Shown here piece after piece: positions 39,270-49,816 of a stretch of 63,347 nucleotides of DNA (the stretch's first letter is position 1; every line of letters starts with the position of its first letter). Under the pieces are notes generated by a model. That model was not told where the DNA came from, searched no databases, and saw only the letters and a list, made by a program, of their open reading frames with translations. Source of the stretch: Rubrivivax sp. (lineage in GTDB: Bacteria; Pseudomonadota; Gammaproteobacteria; Burkholderiales; Burkholderiaceae); assembly GCA_016790225.1 (NCBI GenBank), contig JAEUOZ010000068.1, positions 1 through 63,347 of the forward strand. The letters are read 5' to 3'. Both the position numbers and the translations under genes were made by a program.

Positions 39270-41495
39270 TCAGGCCAGCACGTCGCCGCGGCCGTTGGTG
39301 CGCTCGCGCCGGCGCAGCGTGCGGCGAACCAGCCACACCAGGGCCAGCAGCGCCGCGGCGATCAGGAGCAGCGGCCACCACACGGGCCGGTTCCACTCGG
39401 CCAGCGCCGCGCTGCGTTGCGCCAGATCCAGCCGCAGGTAGCGCCCGAAGTCCTGGATCAGCACTGCGCGCTTGACGTTGTGCACCCAGCCGTGGACGGC
39501 CACGGAGGAGTACGGGAAGAAACCGAAACTCTGCGGCGCATCGTGGCGCAGGATCTGCAGCAGCTGGTCGATGACCTGCTGCTTCTGCGGGCCATCCTCC
39601 AGCAGCTTGAGCTGCACGAAAAGCCGGTCGAACTCGGGGTTCTGGTAGTTGGAGGTGTTTTCGCCATCCGAGACGCTCTTGGCATTGGGCCCGTAGAACA
39701 GGAAGAGAAAGTTCTCGGCATCCGGGTAGTCCGCCAGCCAGCCGGACCAGAACACCTGGTGCTTGCCCTTGCGCACCTTGTCCTGGAACTGGTTGTTGTC
39801 GGTGGCGCGCACCTCGAGCTGGATGTCCAGCTTCGCAAACTGGCGCACCACCCAATCGATCTCCGGCTTGCGCTCGGGCGTGGGCGGCGCGTAGAAGTCG
39901 TAGCTCAGCACCAGTGGCTTGCCGGTGGTGGCATCGCGGCCATCGGGGTAGCCCGCCTCGACCATGAGCTTGCGCGCGTCTTCCAGCGGGCGGCGCACGG
40001 CCTTGCCGTCCACCCAGCGGTGCGTTGCCGGATTCAGGCCCTCGGGCGTGCCCTCGCGTGAGCCGAACAGCCCCAAGGGCAAGGGACCCATGGCCGTGTC
40101 GCCGGCCTTCTTGGGGAAGACCTGGGAATACTCTTCCCAATCGATGGCGATGGCCAGTGCGTGGCGCAGCTTGCGCGCACGCTCCCTGCCCGCGGCATCC
40201 GGGCCGCCGCCGAGCACCGGATCGAGCATGTTGAAGCCGAGGAAGTAACTTCCGACGTCACTGTATTTGGGAAACTGCATGCCGCGCGCAGCATAGACGG
40301 CGCGCACCTCCTCGGAATCCTGCGCCTCCACGATGTAGTTGACGCCGAGGTCGGTACGCTCCCAGACCTCGATGTCGTAGTAGCCGTCGCGGAACTTGTT
40401 CTTCTGCGGCGTGGCTTCACGCTCGACCGTGGCCACCACGCCGTCGATGAAGGGCGTCTTCCTGCCGCAATCCTTCAGCCGCCCGGCGGCCCGGTCTTCG
40501 GGCATGCCTTCGCACGGGTAGGGCTCGCCGCGGTAGTTGGGGTTGCGGCGCATCTCGATGCGCCGGTCCTTCTGCCAGACCGTCATCATGAAGGGGCCGG
40601 TGCCCACGGCCCAGTTGTCCAGGCTGAGGCCCCGCGCCGCCATGCCCGGCTGCGCGTAGAAGGCATCGGCTTCCCAGGGCACGGGCGAGGCGAAGGTGGT
40701 CTGCAGCCAGTACTTCCACTGCGGGTACTTGCCCTTGATGCGGATGCGCAGCAGGTGGCTCTCCGGCGCGCTGGCGCCGGCCAGCGGCCAGCGGCGGAAA
40801 TCGAGGAAAGGCCGGTCCAGGCTGGCCGGATCCAGCCCCTGGCGCAGCTTGTCGTCCTCGGCCTTGATCAGCTCGGCGTATTCTTTCAGGCCCACCACAT
40901 ACTCCGAGAAGATGCCGAAGATGGGCGCCGTGATGCGCGTGGTGGCGTGGCGCTTGAGCGCGTAGACAAAGTCCTCGGCCACCAGCTCGCGCGTGCCTTG
41001 ATGCTCGAAGTCCAGCGGCGTGCGCCGCTCGCCAAGCTCGCCCGGCTTCATCGCGTGGTAGCGGTAGTTGCCTTGCTCGTCCTTGGCGAAGGCGGGGTGG
41101 GGCTGGAAGAGGATGCCCTTCTTGATCGGGATGTCGTAGATGCTTTCCGCCACCTGGTCACCCGGCACATCGTCGGGCAAGGGGCGGCCCTGGGCATCCA
41201 CGTAGCGCGGCTGCGCCACGGCGGCGGCCGACTTGGGCACCAGCTCGAAAGGCCGCTTGAGGTAGTGGTAGCTGTAGAGCGGCTCGTAGACCTGGTAGGT
41301 CACGAGGGCGTCGTTCTGCCAGTACGAGGCCGTGGGATCCAGATGCCGCGGCGTGTTTTCCTGCATCGCGGTGTAGATCAGGTTCTGCTGCGCAGCGCCC
41401 TCTTCCCAGGGGCTGTTGCTGCAGGCACCCAGCGCCAGCAAGGCCGCCACCAGCAGCGCCTTGCCCGCCAGGAACCGATCGCGCCAGCCCCTCAT
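39270..41495 (-). CDS. Peptide ABC transporter substrate-binding lipoprotein with C-terminal membrane segment
   Basis: 741 residues of the SBP family 5 (OppA/DppA/YejA-like). A lipobox LALGAC places the lipidated Cys at residue 25. Characteristic stretches include HLDPTASYWQND, VYEPLYSYHYL and LRHALAIAIDWEEYS. At about 700-720 a hydrophobic segment (WWPLLLIAAALLALVWLV) is followed by an Arg-rich tail, so the protein may be anchored at both ends, unlike ordinary OppA. ATG 41495 is 16 bases past the LD-carboxypeptidase stop. Confidence 0.9.
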   Translation of the reverse strand: MRGWRDRFLAGKALLVAALLALGACSNSPWEEGAAQQNLIYTAMQENTPRHLDPTASYWQNDALVTYQVYEPLYSYHYLKRPFELVPKSAAAVAQPRYVDAQGRPLPDDVPGDQVAESIYDIPIKKGILFQPHPAFAKDEQGNYRYHAMKPGELGERRTPLDFEHQGTRELVAEDFVYALKRHATTRITAPIFGIFSEYVVGLKEYAELIKAEDDKLRQGLDPASLDRPFLDFRRWPLAGASAPESHLLRIRIKGKYPQWKYWLQTTFASPVPWEADAFYAQPGMAARGLSLDNWAVGTGPFMMTVWQKDRRIEMRRNPNYRGEPYPCEGMPEDRAAGRLKDCGRKTPFIDGVVATVEREATPQKNKFRDGYYDIEVWERTDLGVNYIVEAQDSEEVRAVYAARGMQFPKYSDVGSYFLGFNMLDPVLGGGPDAAGRERARKLRHALAIAIDWEEYSQVFPKKAGDTAMGPLPLGLFGSREGTPEGLNPATHRWVDGKAVRRPLEDARKLMVEAGYPDGRDATTGKPLVLSYDFYAPPTPERKPEIDWVVRQFAKLDIQLEVRATDNNQFQDKVRKGKHQVFWSGWLADYPDAENFLFLFYGPNAKSVSDGENTSNYQNPEFDRLFVQLKLLEDGPQKQQVIDQLLQILRHDAPQSFGFFPYSSVAVHGWVHNVKRAVLIQDFGRYLRLDLAQRSAALAEWNRPVWWPLLLIAAALLALVWLVRRTLRRRERTNGRGDVLA

Positions 41496-41511
41496 GTCGC
41501 CATGATCCCCA

Positions 41512-42402
41512 TCACCAGCCGATGAGCACATCGCGGCCCTGCACCAGCAGCTGCGCGCGGCGGCCCACGGGCAGCGTCACGTGGGTGGCCACATGGCCCA
41601 GCGGCAGCCCGGTGAGCACGGGCGTGGCCGTGCGGCTGCGCAAGGCGGAGACTGCTGATTTCAAGGTGTAGCCCCGGTCCAGCGGCGCCGGCTTCCAGCC
41701 GGAGAACTGCCCCAGCACCACGGCACGCTGCGCATCGATGACACCGGCCTGCAGCAGGTGCAGCAGGTTGCGTTCGACGCGGTAGGGGTGCTCGTTGACG
41801 TCTTCCAGGAACAGGATGCCGCCCTTCACGCGCGGCCAGTGACGCGTGCCCAGCAGCGCACAGACCATCGTGAGGTTGCCTCCCCACAGCCGTCCGCGCA
41901 GGTCCAGCCCATCGAAGCCCGGTTCGGTGCGGAAGCCCACGGCCTCCAGTTCGCCGGACATGGCTTCGTCGAAGCAGGCGGCCGTGACCTCGTCGACCGT
42001 CTCCTGGCCGAAGTCATCCACGCCCAGCGTGCCGGCCCAGCTGCCGGCCCCGGTGTGCGCCAGCAAGCCCAGGTTGAGCGGCGTCAGATCGCTGTAGCCC
42101 ACCCAGCGCGTGCCCTGCTCCACGGCACGGGCCAGCAGCGGCCAATCGATGCTGTCCAGCAGGCGGCTCATGCCGTAGCCGCCGCGCGTGGCCAGCGCGA
42201 TGGACGGCGCGGCCTGCGCCACGCGGTGGATCGCGGCCAGACGCACCTCGTCCGTGCCGGCAAAGCGCTGGTGGCGTGCGGTGGCCGATTCGTCCACGGT
42301 CACCGCATAGCCCATGGCCTTCAGGCGGCGCGCCGCGAGGCGCAGCGGCGCCGCCTTGGCCAGCACGCCGGCGGGTGTGTAGAGGGTAAGCGTCGATGGC
42401 AT
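41512..42402 (-). CDS. Muramoyltetrapeptide (LD-)carboxypeptidase, S66 family
   Basis: 296 residues of the LdcA family, which removes the terminal D-Ala from murein tetrapeptides during cell-wall recycling. The Ser-Glu-His triad is visible: S104 (GYSDLT), E200 (LFLEDVNE) and H270 (GLPLGHV). No signal peptide is present, so it is cytoplasmic. It is the first gene of the minus-strand block ldcA-oppA-oppB-oppC-oppDF, which suggests that the transporter brings in murein or other peptides that this enzyme processes. Confidence 0.93.
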   Translation of the reverse strand: MPSTLTLYTPAGVLAKAAPLRLAARRLKAMGYAVTVDESATARHQRFAGTDEVRLAAIHRVAQAAPSIALATRGGYGMSRLLDSIDWPLLARAVEQGTRWVGYSDLTPLNLGLLAHTGAGSWAGTLGVDDFGQETVDEVTAACFDEAMSGELEAVGFRTEPGFDGLDLRGRLWGGNLTMVCALLGTRHWPRVKGGILFLEDVNEHPYRVERNLLHLLQAGVIDAQRAVVLGQFSGWKPAPLDRGYTLKSAVSALRSRTATPVLTGLPLGHVATHVTLPVGRRAQLLVQGRDVLIGW

Positions 42403-42486
42403 GCTGGCGGTTCTTGCGGAAATCTGGCGGGGTCTGGGCGGCGCTGGCCGCTCCAGGCGGTGGTCAAGCCGGCGCCGCCGCAGCGC

Positions 42487-43519
<1,033 letters not shown>

Positions 43520-43545
43520 GGGGACTCGTCCGGTGGGAGGCAGAA

Positions 43546-43571
43546 GCTGCCGAGCGCGATGTGCCGGCAGC
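43546..43571. repeat. Inverted repeat in the DUF2087 / TPR-methyltransferase divergent region
   Basis: GCTGCCG (43546-43552) and CGGCAGC (43565-43571) are exact reverse complements 12 bases apart, 27 bases upstream of the DUF2087 start. A possible operator or leader stem. Confidence 0.3.
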
Positions 43572-43669
43572 CAGGATTGTGGGGCAGCGCGACCGATGGC
43601 CCCATGAGGGCCGCAGAAGCCGGCCGCTTCTGCCTTTGGCCCCGTGCCACGACCGATAGGCTTGTGGCG

Positions 43670-45709
43670 ATGAGCACCGCCTTGCGCCCGCCCCCGGCTG
43701 CCGAACGCGAGTTCCAGCAAGCCCTCGCCCACTATCAGCGGGAGGATTTCTCCGCCACGCGCACGGCGCTGCAGCGATGCCTGCGCCGCGACCCGCGCGA
43801 TGTCAGCGCCATCAACCTGCTGGCGGCGGTGGAGCACCGTGTCGGCCGCACGGCGCAGGCCGTGGCGCTGCTGCGCCCCTGGGCACTGCGCTCGCCGCTG
43901 CTGGCGCTGAACCTGGCCATGATGCTGCTGGACGGCGGGCGCACGGACGAGGCCGATGCCCACCTGCGGGCTGCCCTGCAGCTCTTCGATGACGACGTGG
44001 AGCTGCTGCGGCAATGGTGCCGCGTGCACGTTCGACGTCGGGACCACGAGGCCTTGTATGCCTGCTACCGGCTGATCCGTCGTCGCGCCCCACTGGATGC
44101 GGCCGAGCAGGCCAATCTCTGGGTGTGCCTGGAGCGCATCCAGGCCCGCGCGCCGGACCGGGAGCGCGAGGCGGACATCCGTGCCTACCTGGAACAGGAA
44201 GCCCACGGGCCGGACGAGATCCGCGAGCTGATCGGCGCGCACCTGGCGCTGCACCTGATGCCCTGGCGCGACGATCCGCCGGCCTTGCTGCAGCAGGCCA
44301 CCGAAGACCGCTTCCTGCTGGACATGCTGCAGGCCGCGACCATCAGCCACCCGGGGCTGGAAGACATCGCTGTGCGCCTGCGCCGCGCGCTGCTGGCCTG
44401 CGCGCTGCAGCGGGGCAGCCTGGCCCCGCCACAACAGGCCTTGGCCAGCGCGCTGGCGGTGCAGAACCAGTTGAACGAACAGGTGCAGGCGCGCGGCGAC
44501 GACGAGACAGTGGCTGCCGCAGAACTGGCGTGCCAGTGCGGCGCCGAACTGGCCCTGCCCGATCCGGCCACCGATGCGCTGGCCCCGCTGCTCTTGCTGG
44601 TGGCGATGTACGAGGATCTGGCGCGCATGCCCTGGGTCGAAGACTTCCTGCGCGTCCCGCCCGACCGGTGGCCGCAGGGCGTGCAGACCGTGCGCCGCGG
44701 TGTGCAGCAAGGCCTGGCCCTGCAGGTGCGGGCGAAGGCCATGCCGTGCATCGGATCGATCGACGACCCGCTGTCGCGCGCCGTGCAGGATCAGTACGAA
44801 GCCAACCCTTACCCCCGCTGGCACCGCTGCAAGCGCCTGCCCGATGGCACGCTGCCGGCCTACCTGCGGCGCATCCTGCCGCCCGGTGCACTGGCCGCCG
44901 GGCCCGTGAGCGATGCGGCGTCTGGCGGGCAAGCTCGCTCGCTGCGCGTGCTCAGCGCGGGCTGCGGCACGGGCAAGGAGCCGATCGAGCTCGCGCGGTC
45001 CTTCCCCGAGTGCGACATCCTGGCCATCGATCTGTCCACCCACAGCCTGGCCTACGCACAGGCGCAGGCCGAGTCCCTGGGCCTGCGCAACATCCGTTTC
45101 GCGCAGGCCGACATCCTGCAGCTGGGCTCGTGGTCGGAGCGCTTCGACCTGATCCTGAGTTCAGGTGTTCTGCATCACCTGCAGGACACCGAAGGCGCCT
45201 GGGCACTGCTGCGCAAACGCCTGGCCCCGGGCGGCATCATGCATGTGGCGCTGTACAGCCGCCTGGCGCGCCAGGGCGTGCAGCAGGTGCGGGATTTCAT
45301 CGCCCGTGAAGGTGTGGCGCCCGATGTGGCCGGCATCCGCGCCATCCGTGCGCTCAGCTTCGAAGGCCGCCTGCCCGGCTTTGCCGGCTCGATCGACTTC
45401 TACGCCACCAGCGGCTGCCGCGATCTGCTCTTTCATGTGCACGAGCAGAGCTTCGAGCCGGCCGAGCTGGCCCCGATGCTGCAACGGCTGCAACTGCGCT
45501 TCCTGGGCTTCGATGTGCTGCCAGAGCGTCTGCCGGACTTCGACGCGCACTTTCCCGACGCCGCCGCGCAGCAGGACCTGCAGCGCTGGCAGCGCTATGA
45601 ACAGGAACACCCGCAGACCTTTGCGCGGATGCTGTCGTTCTGGTGCCAGGGCAGCGACCCGAGCACCGGGAACCTGTCGCCCGCCTGGGAGCGCGCGCAG
45701 CACCGCTAA
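43670..45709 (+). CDS. TPR-domain protein with C-terminal SAM-dependent methyltransferase
   Basis: 679 residues. About 1-180 are TPR-like helices (EFQQALAHYQREDFSATRTALQRCLRRDP). A helical middle part ends with QYEANPYPRWHR, the hallmark that precedes the methyltransferase in this family. SAM motif I is VLSAGCGTGKEPIELA at about 427-442, with ILAIDLST and FDLILSSGVLHHL following. The acceptor is unknown; TPR fusions suggest a protein substrate. ATG 43670 follows a weak ribosome site. Its stop overlaps the convergent phosphoesterase gene by four bases. Confidence 0.87.
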   Translation: MSTALRPPPAAEREFQQALAHYQREDFSATRTALQRCLRRDPRDVSAINLLAAVEHRVGRTAQAVALLRPWALRSPLLALNLAMMLLDGGRTDEADAHLRAALQLFDDDVELLRQWCRVHVRRRDHEALYACYRLIRRRAPLDAAEQANLWVCLERIQARAPDREREADIRAYLEQEAHGPDEIRELIGAHLALHLMPWRDDPPALLQQATEDRFLLDMLQAATISHPGLEDIAVRLRRALLACALQRGSLAPPQQALASALAVQNQLNEQVQARGDDETVAAAELACQCGAELALPDPATDALAPLLLLVAMYEDLARMPWVEDFLRVPPDRWPQGVQTVRRGVQQGLALQVRAKAMPCIGSIDDPLSRAVQDQYEANPYPRWHRCKRLPDGTLPAYLRRILPPGALAAGPVSDAASGGQARSLRVLSAGCGTGKEPIELARSFPECDILAIDLSTHSLAYAQAQAESLGLRNIRFAQADILQLGSWSERFDLILSSGVLHHLQDTEGAWALLRKRLAPGGIMHVALYSRLARQGVQQVRDFIAREGVAPDVAGIRAIRALSFEGRLPGFAGSIDFYATSGCRDLLFHVHEQSFEPAELAPMLQRLQLRFLGFDVLPERLPDFDAHFPDAAAQQDLQRWQRYEQEHPQTFARMLSFWCQGSDPSTGNLSPAWERAQHR

Positions 45710-46677
45710 CGCTGAAGCACAGACTCCAGTTCGAAGCGCAGCGGCTCGCCTTCGATCACCCGGATGCGCACGCCGCCGACGATCGGGCTGCCCCAGGTCT
45801 GCACGCGCTGCACCCAGGGGGCTTCAGACCAGGGCCGATCGACGAGGTACTGATGGTGATCGCCATGGGCCAGCAGCACGGGCTTGCGCAAGGGCACGAG
45901 CAGGCTGCGCAGCTCGGCCAGGAAGGGCTCGAAGCCTTCACGCGCCGGGCTGCCGGGTGGTGCCTCGAAACCGGGATTGGCCTGGAACAGCAGCACCAGG
46001 GCCTTCACCTCGGGATCCGCGGCGCGCGCCACATTCAGCCGCAACCAGGCATTCACCGCGGCGTCACGCGCCCGGACCTCGGCAATACGGTCTGCACGCG
46101 GCCGCTCACGCGAATCGGCCACGCCGTCGCCGATGTCGCCCCAGGGCTCCAGGCCATTGCGGCTGCCCACCACATGAAGGCTGGCCACCCGCACGCCGCG
46201 CCACTCGAAGGCCTGGTGCTCGGGCAGTCCACCGCTCAAGGCTTGCGTCTGCACGGCCATCGGTCGAGCGCCCAGCGAACGCTGCGGATCGGCATGGGAC
46301 AGCCGACGCAGCACGCTCAGGCGTTCCAGCGGCGAATGGCTGCCTGCGGCCTTGCGGTGGCAATCGGTCCACTCGTTGTCGCCCAGGGCCAGCAGCAGGG
46401 GCACGGCCGGCAGGCGCAGCTGATCGATGCGCTCTGCCAGCAAGGCGTCGCTGCAGGGCTCGCTGCCGCCCTTGATGTCCCCAGCGTGCAGCAGGAAGGC
46501 ATGACCCTCGCCGGCCAGCCGCGCCAGCAGGGCATTCCAGACCGGGATTTCCGCGCTGTGGTATGGCGCATCGCCGACCAGCGCGAAGCGGAAGCGTTCG
46601 GCGCCGGGCGAGCCGGGCGGCGGCACCGCACAGGAGGCCAGCGTGAGGGCGAGGATGAGCAGGCAGAGGCGGCGCAT
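45706..46677 (-). CDS. Metallophosphoesterase lipoprotein
   Basis: 323 residues with a lipoprotein signal (LILALTLASC, lipid Cys16). Calcineurin-like metal-binding motifs are LVGDAPYH, HAGDIKGG, GDNEWTD and LLAHGDHHQY. The protein is expected to be membrane-tethered in the periplasm; the phosphoester substrate is unknown. The start is the ATG at 46677. It is divergent from a TonB receptor gene and convergent with the TPR-methyltransferase. Confidence 0.87.
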   Translation of the reverse strand: MRRLCLLILALTLASCAVPPPGSPGAERFRFALVGDAPYHSAEIPVWNALLARLAGEGHAFLLHAGDIKGGSEPCSDALLAERIDQLRLPAVPLLLALGDNEWTDCHRKAAGSHSPLERLSVLRRLSHADPQRSLGARPMAVQTQALSGGLPEHQAFEWRGVRVASLHVVGSRNGLEPWGDIGDGVADSRERPRADRIAEVRARDAAVNAWLRLNVARAADPEVKALVLLFQANPGFEAPPGSPAREGFEPFLAELRSLLVPLRKPVLLAHGDHHQYLVDRPWSEAPWVQRVQTWGSPIVGGVRIRVIEGEPLRFELESVLQR

Positions 46678-46867
46678 GGGATGGATTGTGCGGGCGCTTG
46701 ATCTGCGGTTGATGACGGCTGGGCGCGCACTCGGCTCGTCGTTCACGCCACCCCCTCGCGCTTCACACCGCAAATCTGGCGATCCGTCCCACGGCCTGCC
46801 TGGGTCGGCGGCGCTCTGGCAGCATGCGCGACCTTCCCAGAACCCACGCCTTCCTTCCGGAGACCTT

Positions 46868-49096
46868 GTGACCCGTTCCTTCCCTGTGCGCCAGACACGC
46901 TGGCCTCTCACGCCCCTGGCCGCCGCCTGCCTGTCCGGGTTCACCGCACTGCCCGCCCTGGCGCAGGATGCGGGCCCCGGCCAGCCCGATCCGGCCACCC
47001 CGCAGCAGAGCAGCGTGCAGCGGGTGGAAGTGATCGCGCGGCAGGGTGCCAACGATCTGCGGCGCGCGGCCAGCGTCGCCAAACAGATCTATGGCCGCGA
47101 GGAGCTGGACCGCTTCGGCGATACCAACGTGCTGGACGTGATGCGCCGCCTGCCAGGCGTGAATGTGGGCGCCGGCGGGCCGCGCATGCGGGGCCTGGGC
47201 GCCGGTTATACGCAGATCCTGATCAACGGCGATCCGGCGCCGCAGGGCTTTGCGCTGGACCAGCTCAGCCCCTCGCAGATCGAGCGCATCGAGGTGCTGC
47301 GCGCGCCCACTGCCGATCAGAGCGCGCAGGCCATCGCCGGCACCATCAACATCATCCTGAAGGACGCACCGCGCCGCTCGCAGCGCGATCTGCGCCTGGG
47401 CCTGGCCGACGGCGCGGACCGGCCGATGGCCAACGTCAACCTCAACCTGGGCGAATCCAAGGGGCCGCTGTCGGCTTCGCTGCCGCTGTCGGTCTTCGAG
47501 TGGCACCGCGAGAACCGCATCACGCTGGACCGGCAGATGCCCGGCACCGACGGCCTGCCCGCGCAATCGCAGCAGCTGGGTGCGCAGGAAGTCTGGGGCC
47601 ACGGCCTCAACCTGGGACCGCGGCTGAACTGGAAGATCAGCGACGACCAGAGCGTGTCGCTGCAGACCTTTGGCCAGAAGGGCTGGTGGCACAACCGCAC
47701 CGATTACGACAATCGCGTGCTCTCGGGGCGGCCGGTGCTGGACGACAACACCGCGCAGCAAGGCACCTGGCAGAACCTGCGCGGCAACGTCGTCTGGAAC
47801 AACCGTTTCCGCGACGACCAGCGGCTGGAGCTTCGCGGAGGCGTGCAGAGCTCGCGCTGGACCTTCGACGTGCGCAACCTGCGCCAGGGGGCCGAAGCCT
47901 TGCGCGCCGTGGGTGGCGGCCGTGACGAAGGCCTCACCCAGGCGGGCAAGTACAGCCGGCTGCTGGGGCAGGCGCACAGCGTCACGGCCGGCTGGGATCT
48001 GGAAGCGCGTGATCGCGAGGAGCAGCGCACGGTGACGCAGAACGGCGTGCCGCTGCTGCCGGATTTCGAAGGCCAGCCCTTCGAAGCCCGCGTCCTGCGC
48101 CAGGCCTTCTATGTGCAGGACGAGTGGGAGATCTCGCCGCAGTGGCAGATGTACCTGGGTCTGCGGCACGAACGCATCCACACCGAAAGCCGCGGCACGG
48201 GCGCGCCGGTGATCAATACCAGCCGCGTGCTGTCGCCGCTGTGGCACGTCACCTGGAAGCTCGATCCCAAGGGCCGCGACATGATCCGCGCCAGCCTCAC
48301 GCGCAGCTACAAGGCGCCCAACCTCGGTACGCTGCTGGCGCGGCCTTCGATCAACGCCAGCTATACCGACACCACGGCGCCCAACACCCTGCTGTCGCCC
48401 GATCGCGTCGGCAACCCGGCCTTGAGGCCCGAGCTGGCCACGGGGCTGGACATCGCCTTCGAGAAATACCTGCCCGGCGGCGGCCTGTGGAGCGTGGGCG
48501 TCTTCCACCGCAGCATCACGGATCTGGTGCGCACGGTGACCACGCTGCAGCCGGTGGCCTGGGCCAGCGTGCCGCGCTGGGTGGCGCAGCCGCAGAACTT
48601 CTCTTCGGCCACCACCAGCGGGCTGGAGCTGGAAGTCAAGGGCCGCGCGGCCGAGCTCCTGCCCAGCCTGCTGCCCGAAGCCAAGGCCCTGAACCTGCGC
48701 GCCTCGCTCAACCTGTACCGCTCGCGCGTGGCGGCCCTGCCCGGCCCGGACAACCGGCTCGACGGCCAGCAGCCCTGGTCTGCCACGCTGGGCTTCGATC
48801 AGCGCATCAGCGGCCTGCCGTTGAACCTGGGCGGCAGCTTCAGCCTGACGCCGGCCTACGACACGCAGGTCACCGCGGATCAGCTGCAGCAGCGCTCACG
48901 CGGGCGCAGCATCGATCTTTTTGCGCAGTGGATCTTCCGCCCAGGCCTGTCGATGCGCGTGGCCACCGCCTACGGTTCGCAGCCTTTCGGGCCAAGCAAC
49001 GGCAGCCAGCGCACGCTGCTGGCCAACGGCGACTTCACCCAGGTCGACCGGCAGACGCGGCCGCAGTTCAACGTCTCGCTGGACGTGCGTCTGTAG
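46868..49096 (+). CDS. TonB-dependent outer-membrane receptor
   Basis: 742 residues from GTG 46868: signal peptide (ending ALPALAQ), a TonB-box-like QRVEVIARQ, plug domain (NVLDVMRRLPGVNV, MRGLGAGYTQILINGDPAPQ, IERIEVLRAPTADQSAQAIAGTINI) and barrel. It belongs to a different subfamily from the two receptors at 26600-34491 and ends in Leu rather than Phe (SLDVRL). The substrate is unknown; no siderophore genes are nearby. Confidence 0.9.
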   Translation: MTRSFPVRQTRWPLTPLAAACLSGFTALPALAQDAGPGQPDPATPQQSSVQRVEVIARQGANDLRRAASVAKQIYGREELDRFGDTNVLDVMRRLPGVNVGAGGPRMRGLGAGYTQILINGDPAPQGFALDQLSPSQIERIEVLRAPTADQSAQAIAGTINIILKDAPRRSQRDLRLGLADGADRPMANVNLNLGESKGPLSASLPLSVFEWHRENRITLDRQMPGTDGLPAQSQQLGAQEVWGHGLNLGPRLNWKISDDQSVSLQTFGQKGWWHNRTDYDNRVLSGRPVLDDNTAQQGTWQNLRGNVVWNNRFRDDQRLELRGGVQSSRWTFDVRNLRQGAEALRAVGGGRDEGLTQAGKYSRLLGQAHSVTAGWDLEARDREEQRTVTQNGVPLLPDFEGQPFEARVLRQAFYVQDEWEISPQWQMYLGLRHERIHTESRGTGAPVINTSRVLSPLWHVTWKLDPKGRDMIRASLTRSYKAPNLGTLLARPSINASYTDTTAPNTLLSPDRVGNPALRPELATGLDIAFEKYLPGGGLWSVGVFHRSITDLVRTVTTLQPVAWASVPRWVAQPQNFSSATTSGLELEVKGRAAELLPSLLPEAKALNLRASLNLYRSRVAALPGPDNRLDGQQPWSATLGFDQRISGLPLNLGGSFSLTPAYDTQVTADQLQQRSRGRSIDLFAQWIFRPGLSMRVATAYGSQPFGPSNGSQRTLLANGDFTQVDRQTRPQFNVSLDVRL

Positions 49097-49099
49097 ACA

Positions 49100-49123
49100 G
49101 GCCGCGTCAGGGGCCGCGTCAGG
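49100..49123. repeat. 12-base tandem duplication
   Basis: GGCCGCGTCAGG occurs twice in direct succession (49100-49111 and 49112-49123), then GGGCTGCGG. It lies just behind the TonB receptor stop and before the acyltransferase start. Probably a slippage product. Confidence 0.6.
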
Positions 49124-49164
49124 GGCTGCGGTTACCCTGGCGGCCTCACTGCTCCGGGGCCGCG

Positions 49165-49755
49165 ATGCACCGCACGATCTTTGATACCCCGGTGGTCAAC
49201 AGCCTGCTGCGCGCCGCCTCCCGCGGGTTCCTGCGCCTGACCGGCTGGCGCGTCGAAGGCGAGCTGCCGCCTTCGGCCGCCAAGGCGGTGCTCATCGCCG
49301 CGCCGCACACCAGCAACTGGGATCTGCCCTACACGCTGATGGTGGCCTTCTGCCTCAACCTTCAGCCTTACTGGATGGGCAAGGCGAGCATCTTCCGCTT
49401 TCCGTTTGGCGGGCTGATGCGCTGGCTGGGCGGCATCGCGGTGGACCGCAGCCGCAGCAACAACCTGGTCGCGGCCTCGGCCGATGCCATCCGCCAGGCC
49501 GATGGGCCGCTGCAGCTGATCGTGCCGCCCGAAGGCACGCGCGGCCGCACGCGTCACTGGAAGACCGGCTTCTACTACATCGCGCAGCAGGCCGGCGTGC
49601 CCATCATCCTGGCCTACATGGATTACGAGAAGAAGCGCAGCGGCCTCGGGCCGATCTTCACGCCCACCGGCGATGTGGAGGCGGACATGGCCACCATCAA
49701 GCGCTTCTACGCGGGCGTGAAGGGGCGCAACGCCAGCCAGTTCGAGGCGGAGTAG
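49165..49755 (+). CDS. PlsC-like 1-acylglycerol-3-phosphate acyltransferase family protein
   Basis: 196 residues of the LPLAT superfamily. The catalytic HX4D box is HTSNWD at about 48-53, and the second block is PPEGTRGR. The short length and FRFPFGGLMRWLGGIAVDR resemble a small group of bacterial acyltransferases acting on glycerophospholipids. It follows the TonB receptor by 68 bases on the same strand. Confidence 0.85.
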   Translation: MHRTIFDTPVVNSLLRAASRGFLRLTGWRVEGELPPSAAKAVLIAAPHTSNWDLPYTLMVAFCLNLQPYWMGKASIFRFPFGGLMRWLGGIAVDRSRSNNLVAASADAIRQADGPLQLIVPPEGTRGRTRHWKTGFYYIAQQAGVPIILAYMDYEKKRSGLGPIFTPTGDVEADMATIKRFYAGVKGRNASQFEAE

Positions 49756-49816
49756 CCTCGAAGGCTGGCGACAGGCTCGCGGTCAGCAGATCGGCCGCCG
49801 CTCAGCCCGCCGGTTG

